A stretch of 64,000 nucleotides of DNA from Zavarzinia compransoris (GCF_003173055.1 NZ_QGLF01000001.1:193085-257084), one strand, 5' to 3'; shown: positions 43,117 to 53,360, numbered from the stretch's first letter. The notes: generated by a model not told the origin, from the letters alone. Numbers and translations are program-made.

Positions 43117-44505
43117 GTGACTCAGCCGTATCAGTTCCATAAGTCGATCCTCCGCGAATACGACATCCGCGGCATCGTGGGCGAAACCCTGCACGAGGCC
43201 GATGCGGCGGCGCTGGGCCGGGCCTTCGGCACCATCGTCGCGCGGGCCAGCGGCAAGTCGGCCCCGGTGATCGCGGTCGGCCGGGACGGCCGGGTGTCGT
43301 CGCCCGCGCTCGAGGCGGCGCTGGTCGAGGGGCTGAAGTCGACGGGGGCGGAAGTCGTGCGCACCGGCGTCGGCCCCACGCCGCAGCTTTATTTCGCCGC
43401 CACCACCCTCGGCACCGACGGCGGCATTCAGGTGACCGGCAGCCATAACCCGCCGCACCACAACGGCTTCAAGATGATGCTGGGCAAGAAGTCCTTCTTC
43501 GGCGCCCAGATCCAGGAGGTCGGCCGGATTTCCGCCGCCGGCGACATCGTCGAGGGCGCCGGCAGCGTGCGCGACCACGATATTTCCGACGCCTATGTCG
43601 CCCGCCTGCTGGAAGAGGCGGTGGACAACGACCTCGCCATCGGCTGGGATCCGGGCAATGGCGCTGCGGGCACCGTGATCGGCCGCATCGTCGCCGGCCT
43701 GAAGGGCCGTCATCTCGTCATCAACGAGGCGGTCGACGGCACCTTCCCCGCCCATCATCCCGACCCGACCGAGCCCGAGAACCTGGAGCAGCTCCAGCAT
43801 CTGGTCGCCGAGAACAAGCTCGACATCGGCATCGCCTTCGACGGCGACGCCGACCGCATCGGCGCCATCGACGCCAAGGGCCGGATCATCTGGGGCGACC
43901 AGCTTCTCGCCATCCTCGCCGCCGACCTGCTGCAGGACAAGCCGGGCTCGACCATCATCGCCGACGTGAAGGCGAGCCAGGTCCTGTTCGACGAAATCGC
44001 CAAGCTGGGCGGCAAGCCGCTGATGTGGAAGACCGGCCATTCGCTGATCAAGACCAAGATGGCCGAGACCGGTTCGCCGCTCGCCGGTGAAATGTCGGGC
44101 CATATCTTCTTCGCCGACCGTTTCTACGGCTTCGACGATGCGCTCTATGCGGCGCTGCGCCTGATCCGGGCGGTGGTCAAGGCCGGCGTTTCCCTGACCG
44201 AGCTGCGCGATCGCCTGCCGGACACGGTGAATACCCCCGAACTGCGCTTCCCCGTGGTCGAGGAAGAGAAATTCGCCATCGTCGACAAGGTGAAGGCCAA
44301 TCTCGCCGCGGCCGGCGCCGAGGTCGACGCCACCGACGGCGTCCGCGTGAAGAACGCCGACGGCTGGTGGCTGCTGCGCGCTTCCAACACCCAGGCGGTG
44401 CTGGTCGCCCGGGCCGAGGGCAGCGACGATGCCGCCCTCGACCGTCTCAAGGCCTCGCTCACCGGCGCGTTGGTCGCCGCCGGCGTGACCCCGCCCAAGA
44501 TCTGA
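43117..44505 (+). CDS. Phosphoglucomutase/phosphomannomutase
   Basis: AlgC/ManB-type alpha-D-phosphohexomutase (462 aa). Phosphoserine loop [18 protein letters not shown], metal loop [12 protein letters not shown], sugar-specificity loop [10 protein letters not shown], and the C-terminal phosphate site [15 protein letters not shown]. Start is GTG 43117 after ACGAGG. It supplies glucose-1-P to GalU and possibly mannose-1-P. The operon ends with a strong hairpin. Confidence 0.92.
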   Translation: MTQPYQFHKSILREYDIRGIVGETLHEADAAALGRAFGTIVARASGKSAPVIAVGRDGRVSSPALEAALVEGLKSTGAEVVRTGVGPTPQLYFAATTLGTDGGIQVTGSHNPPHHNGFKMMLGKKSFFGAQIQEVGRISAAGDIVEGAGSVRDHDISDAYVARLLEEAVDNDLAIGWDPGNGAAGTVIGRIVAGLKGRHLVINEAVDGTFPAHHPDPTEPENLEQLQHLVAENKLDIGIAFDGDADRIGAIDAKGRIIWGDQLLAILAADLLQDKPGSTIIADVKASQVLFDEIAKLGGKPLMWKTGHSLIKTKMAETGSPLAGEMSGHIFFADRFYGFDDALYAALRLIRAVVKAGVSLTELRDRLPDTVNTPELRFPVVEEEKFAIVDKVKANLAAAGAEVDATDGVRVKNADGWWLLRASNTQAVLVARAEGSDDAALDRLKASLTGALVAAGVTPPKI

Positions 44506-44512
44506 GCCGGGC

Positions 44513-44557
44513 GGCCTGTCCTGCCCCGGGCGGATAACGGCCGGGGCAGGACAGGCC
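44513..44557 (+). terminator. 17-bp perfect stem-loop after the pgm gene
   Basis: GGCCTGTCCTGCCCCGG and its exact complement CCGGGGCAGGACAGGCC around an 11-nt loop, 7 bp after the stop. No T tract follows. The arm length is unusual for a terminator; it could also protect the 3' end of the mRNA. Confidence 0.7.
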
Positions 44558-44673
44558 ATCACGCACCGGCCACCGTCCGGCCGTTGCCTGCTGCCCGTGG
44601 GTTGAGCCCCCAGGCATCATTGGTGCCGGCATCGCTCGATGCTACGCTCGGGCCTCTTCCGCCGGGGGGCAAA

Positions 44674-44859
44674 ATGCGAACGACCATAGCCCTTGATGAC
44701 GACTTGCTGGCCAAGGCGCAGGCTTATACCGGCCTCAAGGAAAAATCCGCCCTTGTGCGCGAGGCCCTGAATGCCCTGATCGAGCGCGAGAGCGCCCGCC
44801 GTCTTGCTCGCCTCGGCGGCAGCGAACCGGCGATCGAGGCTTTGCCGCGCCGTCGGTAG
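44674..44859 (+). CDS. VapB-like type II antitoxin, no toxin beside it
   Basis: Short protein (61 aa) beginning MRTTIALDDDLLAKAQAYTGLKEKSALVREALNALIERESARRLARLGG, the ribbon-helix-helix VapB/DUF2191 type. Normally a vapC PIN-domain toxin gene overlaps or follows directly. Here the frame after it (ATG 44868) ends after about 22 codons without PIN motifs, and the next 450 bp have no gene. Either an orphan antitoxin, a remnant of a lost pair, or it acts with a toxin elsewhere. Confidence 0.75.
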   Translation: MRTTIALDDDLLAKAQAYTGLKEKSALVREALNALIERESARRLARLGGSEPAIEALPRRR

Positions 44860-45311
44860 GGCCCTGCATGATCATTTGCCAATTGCGCGGCAGCGGCGCC
44901 CTCGCCGGTCGGCTGGGGCCTGCCGCTTCCTGACAAATATGCGGCTGCGGTCGGACAGGGCCGGAAGCCATGGCTGTTCAGTATCCGCTGTGCCGCCATG
45001 ATTTTGCCTGCGGCTGCGGGCCGAATGTATAATCATATACGGAATGTATTTATTTTTAATAAACACATATTAAATGTGGTGATATATTTTTCACATTGTG
45101 GGAAACGAAAAATTACCCTAGTCGAATGTCAGACTAGCCCCACCAAAGGGGGGGCGGGGAAGGGCAGGCGATGTGGAACGGACAGCCGGCGCCAGGCGCC
45201 ACGGACAAGTCCCGCGGGGGGCGATGTCGGCCTTGAGGCCGCCGCCGGTTTTGCCCGGGGGGCGGGAATGCTTGGCCCCATCGTCCCTGATCCTGCGTTG
45301 TTTGGTGCATC
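44860..45311 (+). promoter_or_regulatory. Long AT-rich leader before sfnR
   Basis: A 452-bp gap. Its middle (about 45010-45120) is markedly AT-rich in a GC-rich genome. Dyads seen: TTTATT-TTT-AATAAA (45048-45062), CACAT-ATTAA-ATGTG (45064-45078), TTTTCACA-TTG-TGGGAAA (45088-45105, imperfect) and CTAGTC/GACTAG (45118-45137). Likely the regulatory region of sfnR. The first 150 bp hold nothing recognisable. Confidence 0.5.
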
Positions 45312-46340
<1,029 letters not shown>

Positions 46341-46366
46341 TCTCACCGCCACGCCTGCGCATCGCG

Positions 46367-46394
46367 CCCCGCCGGGTAACCGGCGGGGTTTTTT
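46367..46394 (+). terminator. Intrinsic terminator of sfnR
   Basis: CCCCGCCGG-GTAA-CCGGCGGGG perfect 9-bp stem followed by TTTTTT. A textbook Rho-independent terminator, so sfnFG are not transcribed from the sfnR promoter. Confidence 0.92.
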
Positions 46395-46517
46395 CTGGGG
46401 CGCCGCCGGCATCGGCGCTGCGCGGATTTCAGCAGGCTGCTGGCCAGGTGTCGATATCTGCGCAGTAACTCTGCGTGACAAACATGGGAAATAAACGAAA
46501 ACACACTAGGAAAATGA

Positions 46518-46533
46518 TGGCACGAATCTTGAT
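46518..46533 (+). promoter_or_regulatory. Sigma-54 (-24/-12) promoter of sfnFG
   Basis: TGGCACGAATCTTGAT matches the RpoN consensus TGGCACG-N4-TTGC(A/T), with only the terminal GC of the -12 element changed to GA. It ends 37 bp before the sfnF start and lies downstream of the sfnR terminator. The upstream region (46455-46480) carries CTGCGCAG and a second CTGCG, possible enhancer half-sites for SfnR. Confidence 0.85.
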
Positions 46534-46570
46534 AGAAGCTGATGTGTGAAAATTACCGTCCGGTGTCATC

Positions 46571-47152
46571 GTGAGTTTCGTCAAACCGTTCAATCTCGTC
46601 TCGATCAACGGCAGCCCGCGGCAGCCGTCGCGTACCGGGGTCCTGGTGCGGGCCGTCGCCGATGCCATCGCGGTGCGCATCCCGACCGATTACGCGGCGG
46701 TCGAGCTGGCGGGGGCGGACCTGCTGGCGGCCCCCGACCGCGCCCGCCTGTCCGAGGGCGGGGAGGCGCTGGTGCGCAGGGTCGAGACGGCGGATGTGCT
46801 GGTGGTCGGCACGCCGGTCTATCGCGCGTCCTATAGCGGCTTGTTCAAGCATCTGTTCGATCTCGTCCATCTCGAGGCGCTGGCGGGCAAGGTGGCGGTG
46901 CTGGTCGCGACCGGCGGCAGCCCGCTGCACGGCCTCGTCACCGAACACCAGTTGCGGCCGCTGCTCGGTTTCTTCGGGGCCTATTCGGTGCCGACCGCGA
47001 TCTATGCCGCCGAGGCCGATTTCGTCGACTACCGCCTGACCAACCCCGCCATCACCACGCGGATCGAGCGCGCCGCGAGCGAAGCCGCCCGGCTTCTCGA
47101 CCGGCAGGCGCTGGTGGCGCCGTCGTCCCTCGTCCTGGCCAAGTCGGCCTGA
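46571..47152 (+). CDS. sfnF: NAD(P)H-dependent FMN reductase
   Basis: Flavodoxin-like FMN reductase (193 aa) of the MsuE/SsuE/SfnF group: VSINGSPRQPSRTGVLVRAVADAIA binds FMN phosphate, VGTPVYRASYSGLFKHLFDLV follows, and ATGGSPLHGLVTEHQLRPLLGFFGAYSVP is typical. It supplies FMNH2 to SfnG. GTG 46571 is the first start in frame. 21-bp spacer to sfnG; both behind the sigma-54 promoter. Confidence 0.88.
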   Translation: MSFVKPFNLVSINGSPRQPSRTGVLVRAVADAIAVRIPTDYAAVELAGADLLAAPDRARLSEGGEALVRRVETADVLVVGTPVYRASYSGLFKHLFDLVHLEALAGKVAVLVATGGSPLHGLVTEHQLRPLLGFFGAYSVPTAIYAAEADFVDYRLTNPAITTRIERAASEAARLLDRQALVAPSSLVLAKSA

Positions 47153-47173
47153 GCCTACCCCCGGAGCAATCAA

Positions 47174-48301
47174 ATGAATGCCATCACTCCCGTCGCGCCG
47201 ACCCCCGAGGATGCGGTGAAATTCGCCTATTGGGTGCCGAATGTCTCCGGCGGCCTCGTCGTCTCCAAGATCCCCCAGCGCACCGAATGGAACCTCGACT
47301 ACAACATCAAGCTGGCGCGCATCGCGGAAGAGGCGGGCTTCGACTACGCCCTGTCGCAGATCCGCTTCATCGGCTCCTACGGCGCCGAATACCAGCATGA
47401 ATCGACCACCTTCTCGACCGCGCTGCTGGCCGCGACCAAGCGCCTGAAGGTGATCGCCGCCATCCTGCCGGGGCCGTGGCATCCGGCCGTGGTCGCCAAG
47501 CTCGGCGCGTCGGCGGATCAGCTCTTCGGCGGGCGCTGGGCGGTCAATGTCGTGTCGGGCTGGTTCAAGGGCGAATTCACCGCCCTCGGCCTGCCCTGGC
47601 TGGAGCATGACGAACGTTACCGCCGCAGCCGCGAATTCATCCAGGTGCTGAAAGGCATCTGGACCGAGGATAATTTCACCTTCAAGGGCGATTTCTACCA
47701 GACCAACGACTTCAACCTGCGCCCGCGGCCCTTGCAGGCCCCGCATCCGGAAATCTTCCAGGGCGGCAACAGCCGGGCGGCCAAGGAGAATGCCGGCGCG
47801 GTCTCCGACTGGTATTTCGCCAACGGCAATACGCCCGAAGGCCACAAGGCCCAGTTCGACGAAGTGAACGCCATCGCCGCCCGCAACGGCCGCGCCGGCA
47901 AGGTGAAGTTCGGCGTCAATGCCTTCATCATCGCCCGCGACACCGAGCGTGAAGCCCGGGCGGAACTCCAGGCGATCATCGACAATGCCGATGTCGAAGC
48001 CGTGAACGCTTTCGGCGGCGCGGTGAAGCAGGCGGGCCAGGCCTCGCCCGAGGGCGACGGCATGTGGTCGAAGTCCACCTTCAACGACCTTGTGCAATAC
48101 AACGACGGCTTCAAGACCAATCTGATCGGCACGCCCGAACAGATCGCGGAGCGCATCTATCACCTGAAGACGCTGGGCGTGAACCTCGTGCTGGGCGGCT
48201 TCCTGCACTTCCAGGAAGAAGTCGCCTATTTCGGCGAAAAGGTCCTGCCGCTGGTGCGCGAACTGGAACGGGCGAAGCCCATTCAGGCCGCGGTCGCCTG
48301 A
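47174..48301 (+). CDS. sfnG: FMNH2-dependent dimethyl sulfone monooxygenase
   Basis: Luciferase-fold monooxygenase (375 aa) of the SfnG family, which converts dimethyl sulfone to methanesulfinate. FAYWVPNVSGGLVVSKIPQRTEW at the N-terminus, then SQIRFIGSYGAEYQHESTTFSTALLAATKRLKVIAAILPGPWHP and ADQLFGGRWAVNVVSGWFKGEF, which are specific for SfnG as opposed to SsuD or MsuD. Lies after sfnF and before an ABC importer. Methanesulfinate and methanesulfonate oxidation genes (msuD/C) are not in the window. Confidence 0.92.
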   Translation: MNAITPVAPTPEDAVKFAYWVPNVSGGLVVSKIPQRTEWNLDYNIKLARIAEEAGFDYALSQIRFIGSYGAEYQHESTTFSTALLAATKRLKVIAAILPGPWHPAVVAKLGASADQLFGGRWAVNVVSGWFKGEFTALGLPWLEHDERYRRSREFIQVLKGIWTEDNFTFKGDFYQTNDFNLRPRPLQAPHPEIFQGGNSRAAKENAGAVSDWYFANGNTPEGHKAQFDEVNAIAARNGRAGKVKFGVNAFIIARDTEREARAELQAIIDNADVEAVNAFGGAVKQAGQASPEGDGMWSKSTFNDLVQYNDGFKTNLIGTPEQIAERIYHLKTLGVNLVLGGFLHFQEEVAYFGEKVLPLVRELERAKPIQAAVA

Positions 48302-48317
48302 TCTACCCTCGCGACGA

Positions 48318-48343
48318 TCGGGGCCGGTCCAGGCCGGCCCCGA
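48318..48343 (+). terminator. Stem-loop between sfnG and the ABC transporter genes
   Basis: TCGGGGCCGG / CCGGCCCCGA perfect 10-bp stem with a 6-nt loop in the 61-bp gap. No T tract follows, so it may reduce, rather than stop, read-through into the transporter genes. Confidence 0.55.
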
Positions 48344-48362
48344 CGCTTCCGGAAGGCGCGCC

Positions 48363-49223
48363 ATGAGTGACCTGCTTGCAACCGCCTGGGCCCTGGAACA
48401 GGCCGGCGTAACCCCCGCTTTCGCGGCCCGTGACGGAAAGGCCGCCGTAACCGGGAACGTGGCCCTGCTGCACCTCGCCGACATCGACCTCGCCTTCGGC
48501 GGGGTGAAGGCCTTGTCCGGGGTCGGCTTCGAGGCGGCGGCGGGAGAAACCCTGGCCATCATCGGCCCGAACGGCGCGGGCAAGAGTTCGCTGCTCAACG
48601 TCATCAACGGCATCTATCGCCCGCAGGGCGGGCGCGTGCTGTTCGAGGGCCGCGACCTGACGGCGAAAGGGGCACGGGCCGCCGCCGCCGCCGGCATCGC
48701 CCGTACCTTCCAGAATATCGCCCTCTTCAAGGGGCTGTCGGTGGTCGGGAATATCGTCACCGGGCGCAGCCTCGCCCATCGCGCCGGCATCGTCGAACAG
48801 GTCCTGGGCCTGCCCCGCGCCCGGCGCGAGGAGGGGGAGGCCCATGCTGCGGCGTTGGAACTCCTCGATTTCCTCGGCCTCGGCGCCTATGCCGAGCGCC
48901 CGGTGGGCGCGCTGCCCTATGGCTTGCAGAAGCGGGTGGAACTGGCCCGCGCCCTGGCCGCGCGGCCGAGGCTGCTGCTGCTCGACGAACCGATGGCGGG
49001 CATGAGCGCCGGCGAAAAGCAGGAATTGTCCGACGCCATCCGGGCCGCCAAGGCGCGTTTCGGCATGACCGTGCTTTTGATCGAGCACGACATCGGCGTG
49101 GTCATGACCCTGTCCGATCACATCGTCGTCCTCGACTACGGCATCAAGATCGCCGACGGCACGCCGGATGCGGTGCGGAACGATCCGCGCGTCATCGAAG
49201 CCTATCTCGGCCAGGGCCACTGA
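48363..49223 (+). CDS. Branched-chain-type ABC transporter ATPase (LivG type)
   Basis: ATPase (286 aa) with Walker A GPNGAGKSS, LivG Q-loop RTFQNIALFKGLSV, signature LPYGLQKRVELARALA, Walker B LLLLDEPMAGM. It has an N-terminal extension of about 35 residues before the ABC domain (MSDLLATAWALEQAGVTPAFAARDGK...), which is unusual. First of five transporter genes lying between sfnG and sfnB, suggesting import of an organosulfur compound. Confidence 0.87.
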   Translation: MSDLLATAWALEQAGVTPAFAARDGKAAVTGNVALLHLADIDLAFGGVKALSGVGFEAAAGETLAIIGPNGAGKSSLLNVINGIYRPQGGRVLFEGRDLTAKGARAAAAAGIARTFQNIALFKGLSVVGNIVTGRSLAHRAGIVEQVLGLPRARREEGEAHAAALELLDFLGLGAYAERPVGALPYGLQKRVELARALAARPRLLLLDEPMAGMSAGEKQELSDAIRAAKARFGMTVLLIEHDIGVVMTLSDHIVVLDYGIKIADGTPDAVRNDPRVIEAYLGQGH

Positions 49224-49236
49224 CGGAACGACCCCT

Positions 49237-50118
49237 ATGGATTTTCTTCTCGAAGTGCTGGTCGGCGGCCTGCTGTCCGGCGTGATGTATTCCCTGGTCG
49301 CGATCGGCTTCGTGCTGATCTACAAGACCTCGGGCGTGCTGAATTTCGCCCAAGGGGCGCAATTGCTCTTCGCCGCGCTGACCTTCGTCAGCCTCGTCGA
49401 GCGCGGGCTGCCCTTCGTCGCGGCGCTGGCGGTCACGCTTGCCGCCATGGTGGTGATCGGCCTCGCCATCGAGCGTCTGGTGCTGCGGCCGCTGGTCAAC
49501 CAGCCGCCGATCACCCTGTTCATGGCGACGCTGGGCCTGTCCTATGTGATCGAGGGCGCGGCGCAATTGCTGTGGGGCGCGCAGGTCCACGGCCTCGACC
49601 TCGGCATCGACGATTCCCCGATCGAGGCGGCGGGCATCTTCATCAGCCAGTTCGATCTCTTCGCCGCTGCCGTCGCCGGCGTGATGGTCGCCGCCTTGGT
49701 GATCTTCTTCCGCAAGACCCGCACCGGCCTTGCCTTCCGCGCCGTGGCGGACGACCAGGTCGCGGCCCTGTCGGTCGGCATCCGCCTGCCGCGGGTCTGG
49801 GCTGCGGTCTGGATCGCGGCGGGTGTCGTCGCGCTTGTCGCCGGCCTGCTCTGGGGGGCGCGGCTCGGGGTGCAATTCTCCCTCTCCCTCGTCGTGCTCA
49901 AGGCGCTGCCGGTGCTGGTGCTGGGCGGTTTCGATTCGATCGCCGGGGCCATCGTCGGCGGCCTTCTCATCGGCGCGGCCGAGAAACTGGCCGAGGTTTA
50001 CCTCGGTCCCTATGTCGGCGGCGGCATCGAGGGCTGGTTCGCCTATGTCGCGGCCCTCGCCTTCCTGCTGATCCGCCCCTCCGGCCTCTTCGGCCAGAAA
50101 CTGGTCGAGCGGGTGTAA
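49237..50118 (+). CDS. Branched-chain-type ABC permease (LivH type)
   Basis: Permease (293 aa), eight spans, with VGGLLSGVMYSLVAIGFVLIYKTSGVLNFAQGAQLLF at the N-terminus and RKTRTGLAFRAVADDQVAALSVGI as the coupling loop. ATG 49237 is used; the frame extends back into the ATPase gene. It ends 2 bp before the next permease. Confidence 0.88.
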   Translation: MDFLLEVLVGGLLSGVMYSLVAIGFVLIYKTSGVLNFAQGAQLLFAALTFVSLVERGLPFVAALAVTLAAMVVIGLAIERLVLRPLVNQPPITLFMATLGLSYVIEGAAQLLWGAQVHGLDLGIDDSPIEAAGIFISQFDLFAAAVAGVMVAALVIFFRKTRTGLAFRAVADDQVAALSVGIRLPRVWAAVWIAAGVVALVAGLLWGARLGVQFSLSLVVLKALPVLVLGGFDSIAGAIVGGLLIGAAEKLAEVYLGPYVGGGIEGWFAYVAALAFLLIRPSGLFGQKLVERV

Positions 50119-50120
50119 CC

Positions 50121-51152
50121 ATGACCGATCTCACCCTGACCCCCCCGCGCGCAGGCGTGCCGGCCTGGGTTTCATACCTGCCCGTGCCCCTGCTGCTGGT
50201 CGTCGCCTTCGGCATCCTGCCCTTCGTCGGCGATCAATATCTCTTCGATGCCATCCTGGTGCCGTTCCTGGCACTTTCGCTCGCCGGCGTCGGGCTCAAT
50301 CTCCTCACCGGCTATGCCGGGCAGGTGTCGCTGGGCTCGGCGGCCTTCATGGCGGTCGGCGCCTTCGCCAGCTATAATTTCCTGCTTCGCCTGGACGGGC
50401 TGCCGCTCGTTGCCGGCATCGCCCTCGGCGGCGTCACGGCGGCGGCGCTCGGCATCGTCTTCGGGCTGCCGTCGCTGCGCCTCAAGGGGTTCTATCTCGC
50501 GGTCTCGACCCTGGCGGCGCAATTCTTCGTGCAATGGGCGCTGACCAAGTTCGACTGGTTCTCGAACGGCAATACGTCCGGCGTGATCACGGCCCCGCCG
50601 CTGACCGTCGCCGGCATCAGCTTCGATTCCTCCGTCGGGCGCTATCTCCTCTCGCTCGGGATCGTTTCGCTGCTGACGCTGGCGGCCTGGCGGCTCACCC
50701 GGTCCGAGATCGGGCGCAGCTTCATCGCCGTCCGCGACCGCGACGTGGCGGCGGCCACCCTCGGCATTTCCGTGCTCCGGGTGAAGCTGCTCGCCTTCGC
50801 CGTTTCCTCCTTCGTCATCGGGATCGCCGGCGCGCTCTGGGCCTTCGCCTATCTGCGCACGGTGGAACCGGCGGGGTTCGATCTCGACCGCTCGTTCCAG
50901 ATCCTCTTCATCGTCATCATCGGCGGCCTCGCCTCGATCCGGGGCGCCTTCCTCGGCGCCGGCTTCATCGTGATCTTCCCGCTGATCCTCAGCCGCCTCG
51001 GCCAGTTCCTGTTCGGCGACCTCTTCGATTCCGGCGTGCTCGAGAACGCCCAGAAGATCGTCCTGGGCGGGTTGATCATCGCCTTCCTCATCGCGGAGCC
51101 CGCCGGGCTCTCGGCCCTGCTTGCCCGGATCACCCGGCGCAAATCCATCTGA
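50121..51152 (+). CDS. Branched-chain-type ABC permease (LivM type)
   Basis: Second permease (343 aa) with LAGVGLNLLTGYAGQVSLGSAAFMAVGAF, GIVFGLPSLRLKGFYLAVSTLAAQFFVQWAL and RDRDVAAATLGISVLRVKLLAFAVSSFVIGIAGALWAF, typical LivM blocks. About ten spans. It ends 18 bp before the binding-protein gene. Confidence 0.88.
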   Translation: MTDLTLTPPRAGVPAWVSYLPVPLLLVVAFGILPFVGDQYLFDAILVPFLALSLAGVGLNLLTGYAGQVSLGSAAFMAVGAFASYNFLLRLDGLPLVAGIALGGVTAAALGIVFGLPSLRLKGFYLAVSTLAAQFFVQWALTKFDWFSNGNTSGVITAPPLTVAGISFDSSVGRYLLSLGIVSLLTLAAWRLTRSEIGRSFIAVRDRDVAAATLGISVLRVKLLAFAVSSFVIGIAGALWAFAYLRTVEPAGFDLDRSFQILFIVIIGGLASIRGAFLGAGFIVIFPLILSRLGQFLFGDLFDSGVLENAQKIVLGGLIIAFLIAEPAGLSALLARITRRKSI

Positions 51153-51170
51153 CCAACCAGGAGACGTCCC

Positions 51171-52511
51171 ATGTCCATTAGACAAGCCATCAGCCGCCTG
51201 GCCCTGGCGGCTGCCGTCGTCGGCGGCCTCGGCAGCCTGCCGGCCAAGGCCGACGGCGAGATCTATTTCCCGCTGCAATCCTATCGCGTCGGGCCCTATG
51301 CCGCCGGCGGCACCGGCTTCTTCGGCGGCTTCATCGACTACCTGAACCTGATCAACGAGCGCGACGGCGGCGTCAACGGCGTCAAATTCGTCTGGGACGA
51401 ATGCGAGACCGAATACAAGGTCGAGCGCGGCGTCGAATGCTATGAACGCACCCGTTCCACCCACCAGCCGGTGGGGCCCGCCGCCTATAATCCGCTCTCG
51501 GTCGGCATCGCCTATGCCCTGATCGATCGCGCGACTGCGGACAAGATCCCGCTGATCACCATCAACCACGGCCGCACGGATTCGACCGATGGCCGCGTCT
51601 TCCCCTATGTCTTCCCGCTCCAGCTCAATCCCTGGTCGGAAGCCTCGGCCACGGTCAACTACATCGGCCAGCAGCTGGGCGGCCTCGACAAGCTGAAGGG
51701 CAAGAAGATCGCCGTGCTCTATCACGGCTCGCCCTACGGCAAGGAAACCATCCCGATCTTCGAGCTTCTCGCCAAGAAGTACGAATTCGAGGTGACCCAG
51801 ATCGAAGTGCCGCACCCGGGCAACGAGCAGCAGGCGCAATGGCTGACCATCCGCCGCCTGAAGCCCGAATATGTCGTGCTGCGCGGCTGGGGCGTGATGA
51901 ACCCGGTGGCCCTGAAGACCGCGGTCAAGACCGGCTTCCCCGTCGATCACATCATCGGCAACGTCTGGTCCAATTCGGAAGAGGATGTGATCCCGGCCGG
52001 CGATGCCGCCAAGGGTTACGTCTCGGTCACCACCCATCCCTCGGGCACCGATTTCCCGGTGGTGAAGGAAATCGTCGAGACGGTCTACGGCAAGGGCCTG
52101 GGCAATCTCGCCGACAAGGGCCGCATCGGCAGCGTCTATCACAACCTCGGCATCGTGAACGGCATCCTGAATGTGGAAGCCGTGCGCATCGCCCAGGCGA
52201 AATTCGGCAATCGCCCGCTGACCGGCGAGGAAGTGCAATGGGGCTTCGACCACCTGGTGATCGACGAGAAGCGCGTGGCCGAACTGGGCGCCGCCGGTCT
52301 CCTCCAGACCATCAAGGTAACCTGCGCCGACCATGAGGGCGGCGGTGCCGTGAAGTTCCAGCAGTGGGACGGCCAGAAGTGGAACGTGGTCAGCGACTGG
52401 GTCGCCTCCGACCGCGCGCTGCTCCGCCCCCTGATCGAGCAATCGTCCGAGGCCTATGCCAAGGAAAAAGGCATTACGCTGCGCGATTGCTCGGCGGACA
52501 ACCCGAGCTGA
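51171..52511 (+). CDS. ABC substrate-binding protein, branched-chain type, in the sulfone locus
   Basis: Periplasmic binding protein (446 aa) with a Sec signal (cleavage likely at AKA-DGE, near residue 26). Fold type I, Peripla_BP_6: GGFIDYLNLINERDGGVNGVKFVWDECETEYKVERGVECYERTR. The mature domain has three or more cysteines (C72, C83-type, CADHEGGG and RDCSAD near the end), unusual for periplasmic proteins of this class. Longer than LivJ (about 367 aa). Ligand unknown; placement between sfnG and sfnB favours a sulfur compound. Confidence 0.87.
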   Translation: MSIRQAISRLALAAAVVGGLGSLPAKADGEIYFPLQSYRVGPYAAGGTGFFGGFIDYLNLINERDGGVNGVKFVWDECETEYKVERGVECYERTRSTHQPVGPAAYNPLSVGIAYALIDRATADKIPLITINHGRTDSTDGRVFPYVFPLQLNPWSEASATVNYIGQQLGGLDKLKGKKIAVLYHGSPYGKETIPIFELLAKKYEFEVTQIEVPHPGNEQQAQWLTIRRLKPEYVVLRGWGVMNPVALKTAVKTGFPVDHIIGNVWSNSEEDVIPAGDAAKGYVSVTTHPSGTDFPVVKEIVETVYGKGLGNLADKGRIGSVYHNLGIVNGILNVEAVRIAQAKFGNRPLTGEEVQWGFDHLVIDEKRVAELGAAGLLQTIKVTCADHEGGGAVKFQQWDGQKWNVVSDWVASDRALLRPLIEQSSEAYAKEKGITLRDCSADNPS

Positions 52512-52521
52512 GGACCGCGCC

Positions 52522-53295
52522 ATGACCGGGGCACCGCTGCTCGTCGTCGAAGACATCGAGGTCGTCTACCAGCAGGCCATTCTCGCCCTGCGCGGCCTGT
52601 CGCTGCATGTCGATGCCGGGCGGGCGGTGACCCTGCTCGGCGCCAATGGCGCCGGCAAGAGCACGGCCTTGAAGGCCGTCTCCAACCTGCTCCGGGCCGA
52701 GCGCGGCAGGGTCACGCGCGGCCGCATCCTGTTCGAAGGGCAGGATATCGGCCGGCTGGACACGGCCGATCTGGTCGAGGCCGGGGTGATCCAGGTGCTC
52801 GAGGGCCGCCGCTGCTTTCCGCAGCTGACGGTCGAGGAGAACCTGATCAGCGGCGCCGTGTCCCGCCGCCTGCGCGGGCGGGCGCTGCGGTCCGCCCTTG
52901 ACCGGGTCTACGACCTCTTCCCCCGGCTGGTGCCGAAGCGCGGGCTCAATGCCGGTTACACTTCCGGCGGCGAGCAGCAGATGGTGGCGATCGGCCGGGC
53001 CCTGATGGCGCGGCCGCGCCTGATCGCGCTCGACGAACCCTCGATGGGCCTCGCCCCCCTGGTGGTCGAGGAAATCTTCGCCATCCTGCACCGCCTCCGC
53101 GACGAGGAGGGGATCAGCCTGCTGGTTGCCGAACAGAATGCGGCGGTGGCGCTGGCCCATGCCGATCACGCCTACATCATCGAGAACGGCCGCGCCGTCG
53201 TCGACGGTCCGGCGGCGGAAATCGCCGCCCGGCCCGATGTCCGCGACCTTTATTTCGGCCTGAAGACATCGGAGGAAAGGACGTTCCATGCCTGA
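52522..53295 (+). CDS. Branched-chain-type ABC transporter ATPase (LivF type)
   Basis: ATPase (257 aa) with Walker [25 protein letters not shown] in the LivF Q-loop region, signature [16 protein letters not shown] and Walker [20 protein letters not shown] 52522 lies 10 bp after the binding-protein stop. Last transporter gene, 65 bp before sfnB. Confidence 0.88.
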   Translation: MTGAPLLVVEDIEVVYQQAILALRGLSLHVDAGRAVTLLGANGAGKSTALKAVSNLLRAERGRVTRGRILFEGQDIGRLDTADLVEAGVIQVLEGRRCFPQLTVEENLISGAVSRRLRGRALRSALDRVYDLFPRLVPKRGLNAGYTSGGEQQMVAIGRALMARPRLIALDEPSMGLAPLVVEEIFAILHRLRDEEGISLLVAEQNAAVALAHADHAYIIENGRAVVDGPAAEIAARPDVRDLYFGLKTSEERTFHA

Positions 53296-53360
53296 GTGCC
53301 CGCTGTGTCGACCGAAACGTTTAAGGTTACCAGCCTCAACTATTCCCAAGGAAATCTGAC

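Noticed and set aside
40846-44562. 1238-codon minus-strand open frame across galU, ugd and pgm
   Set aside because: Shadow of three well-conserved plus-strand genes; no motifs.
44868-44935. VapC toxin gene after the antitoxin
   Set aside because: Frame from ATG 44868 stops after about 22 codons and has no PIN acidic residues.
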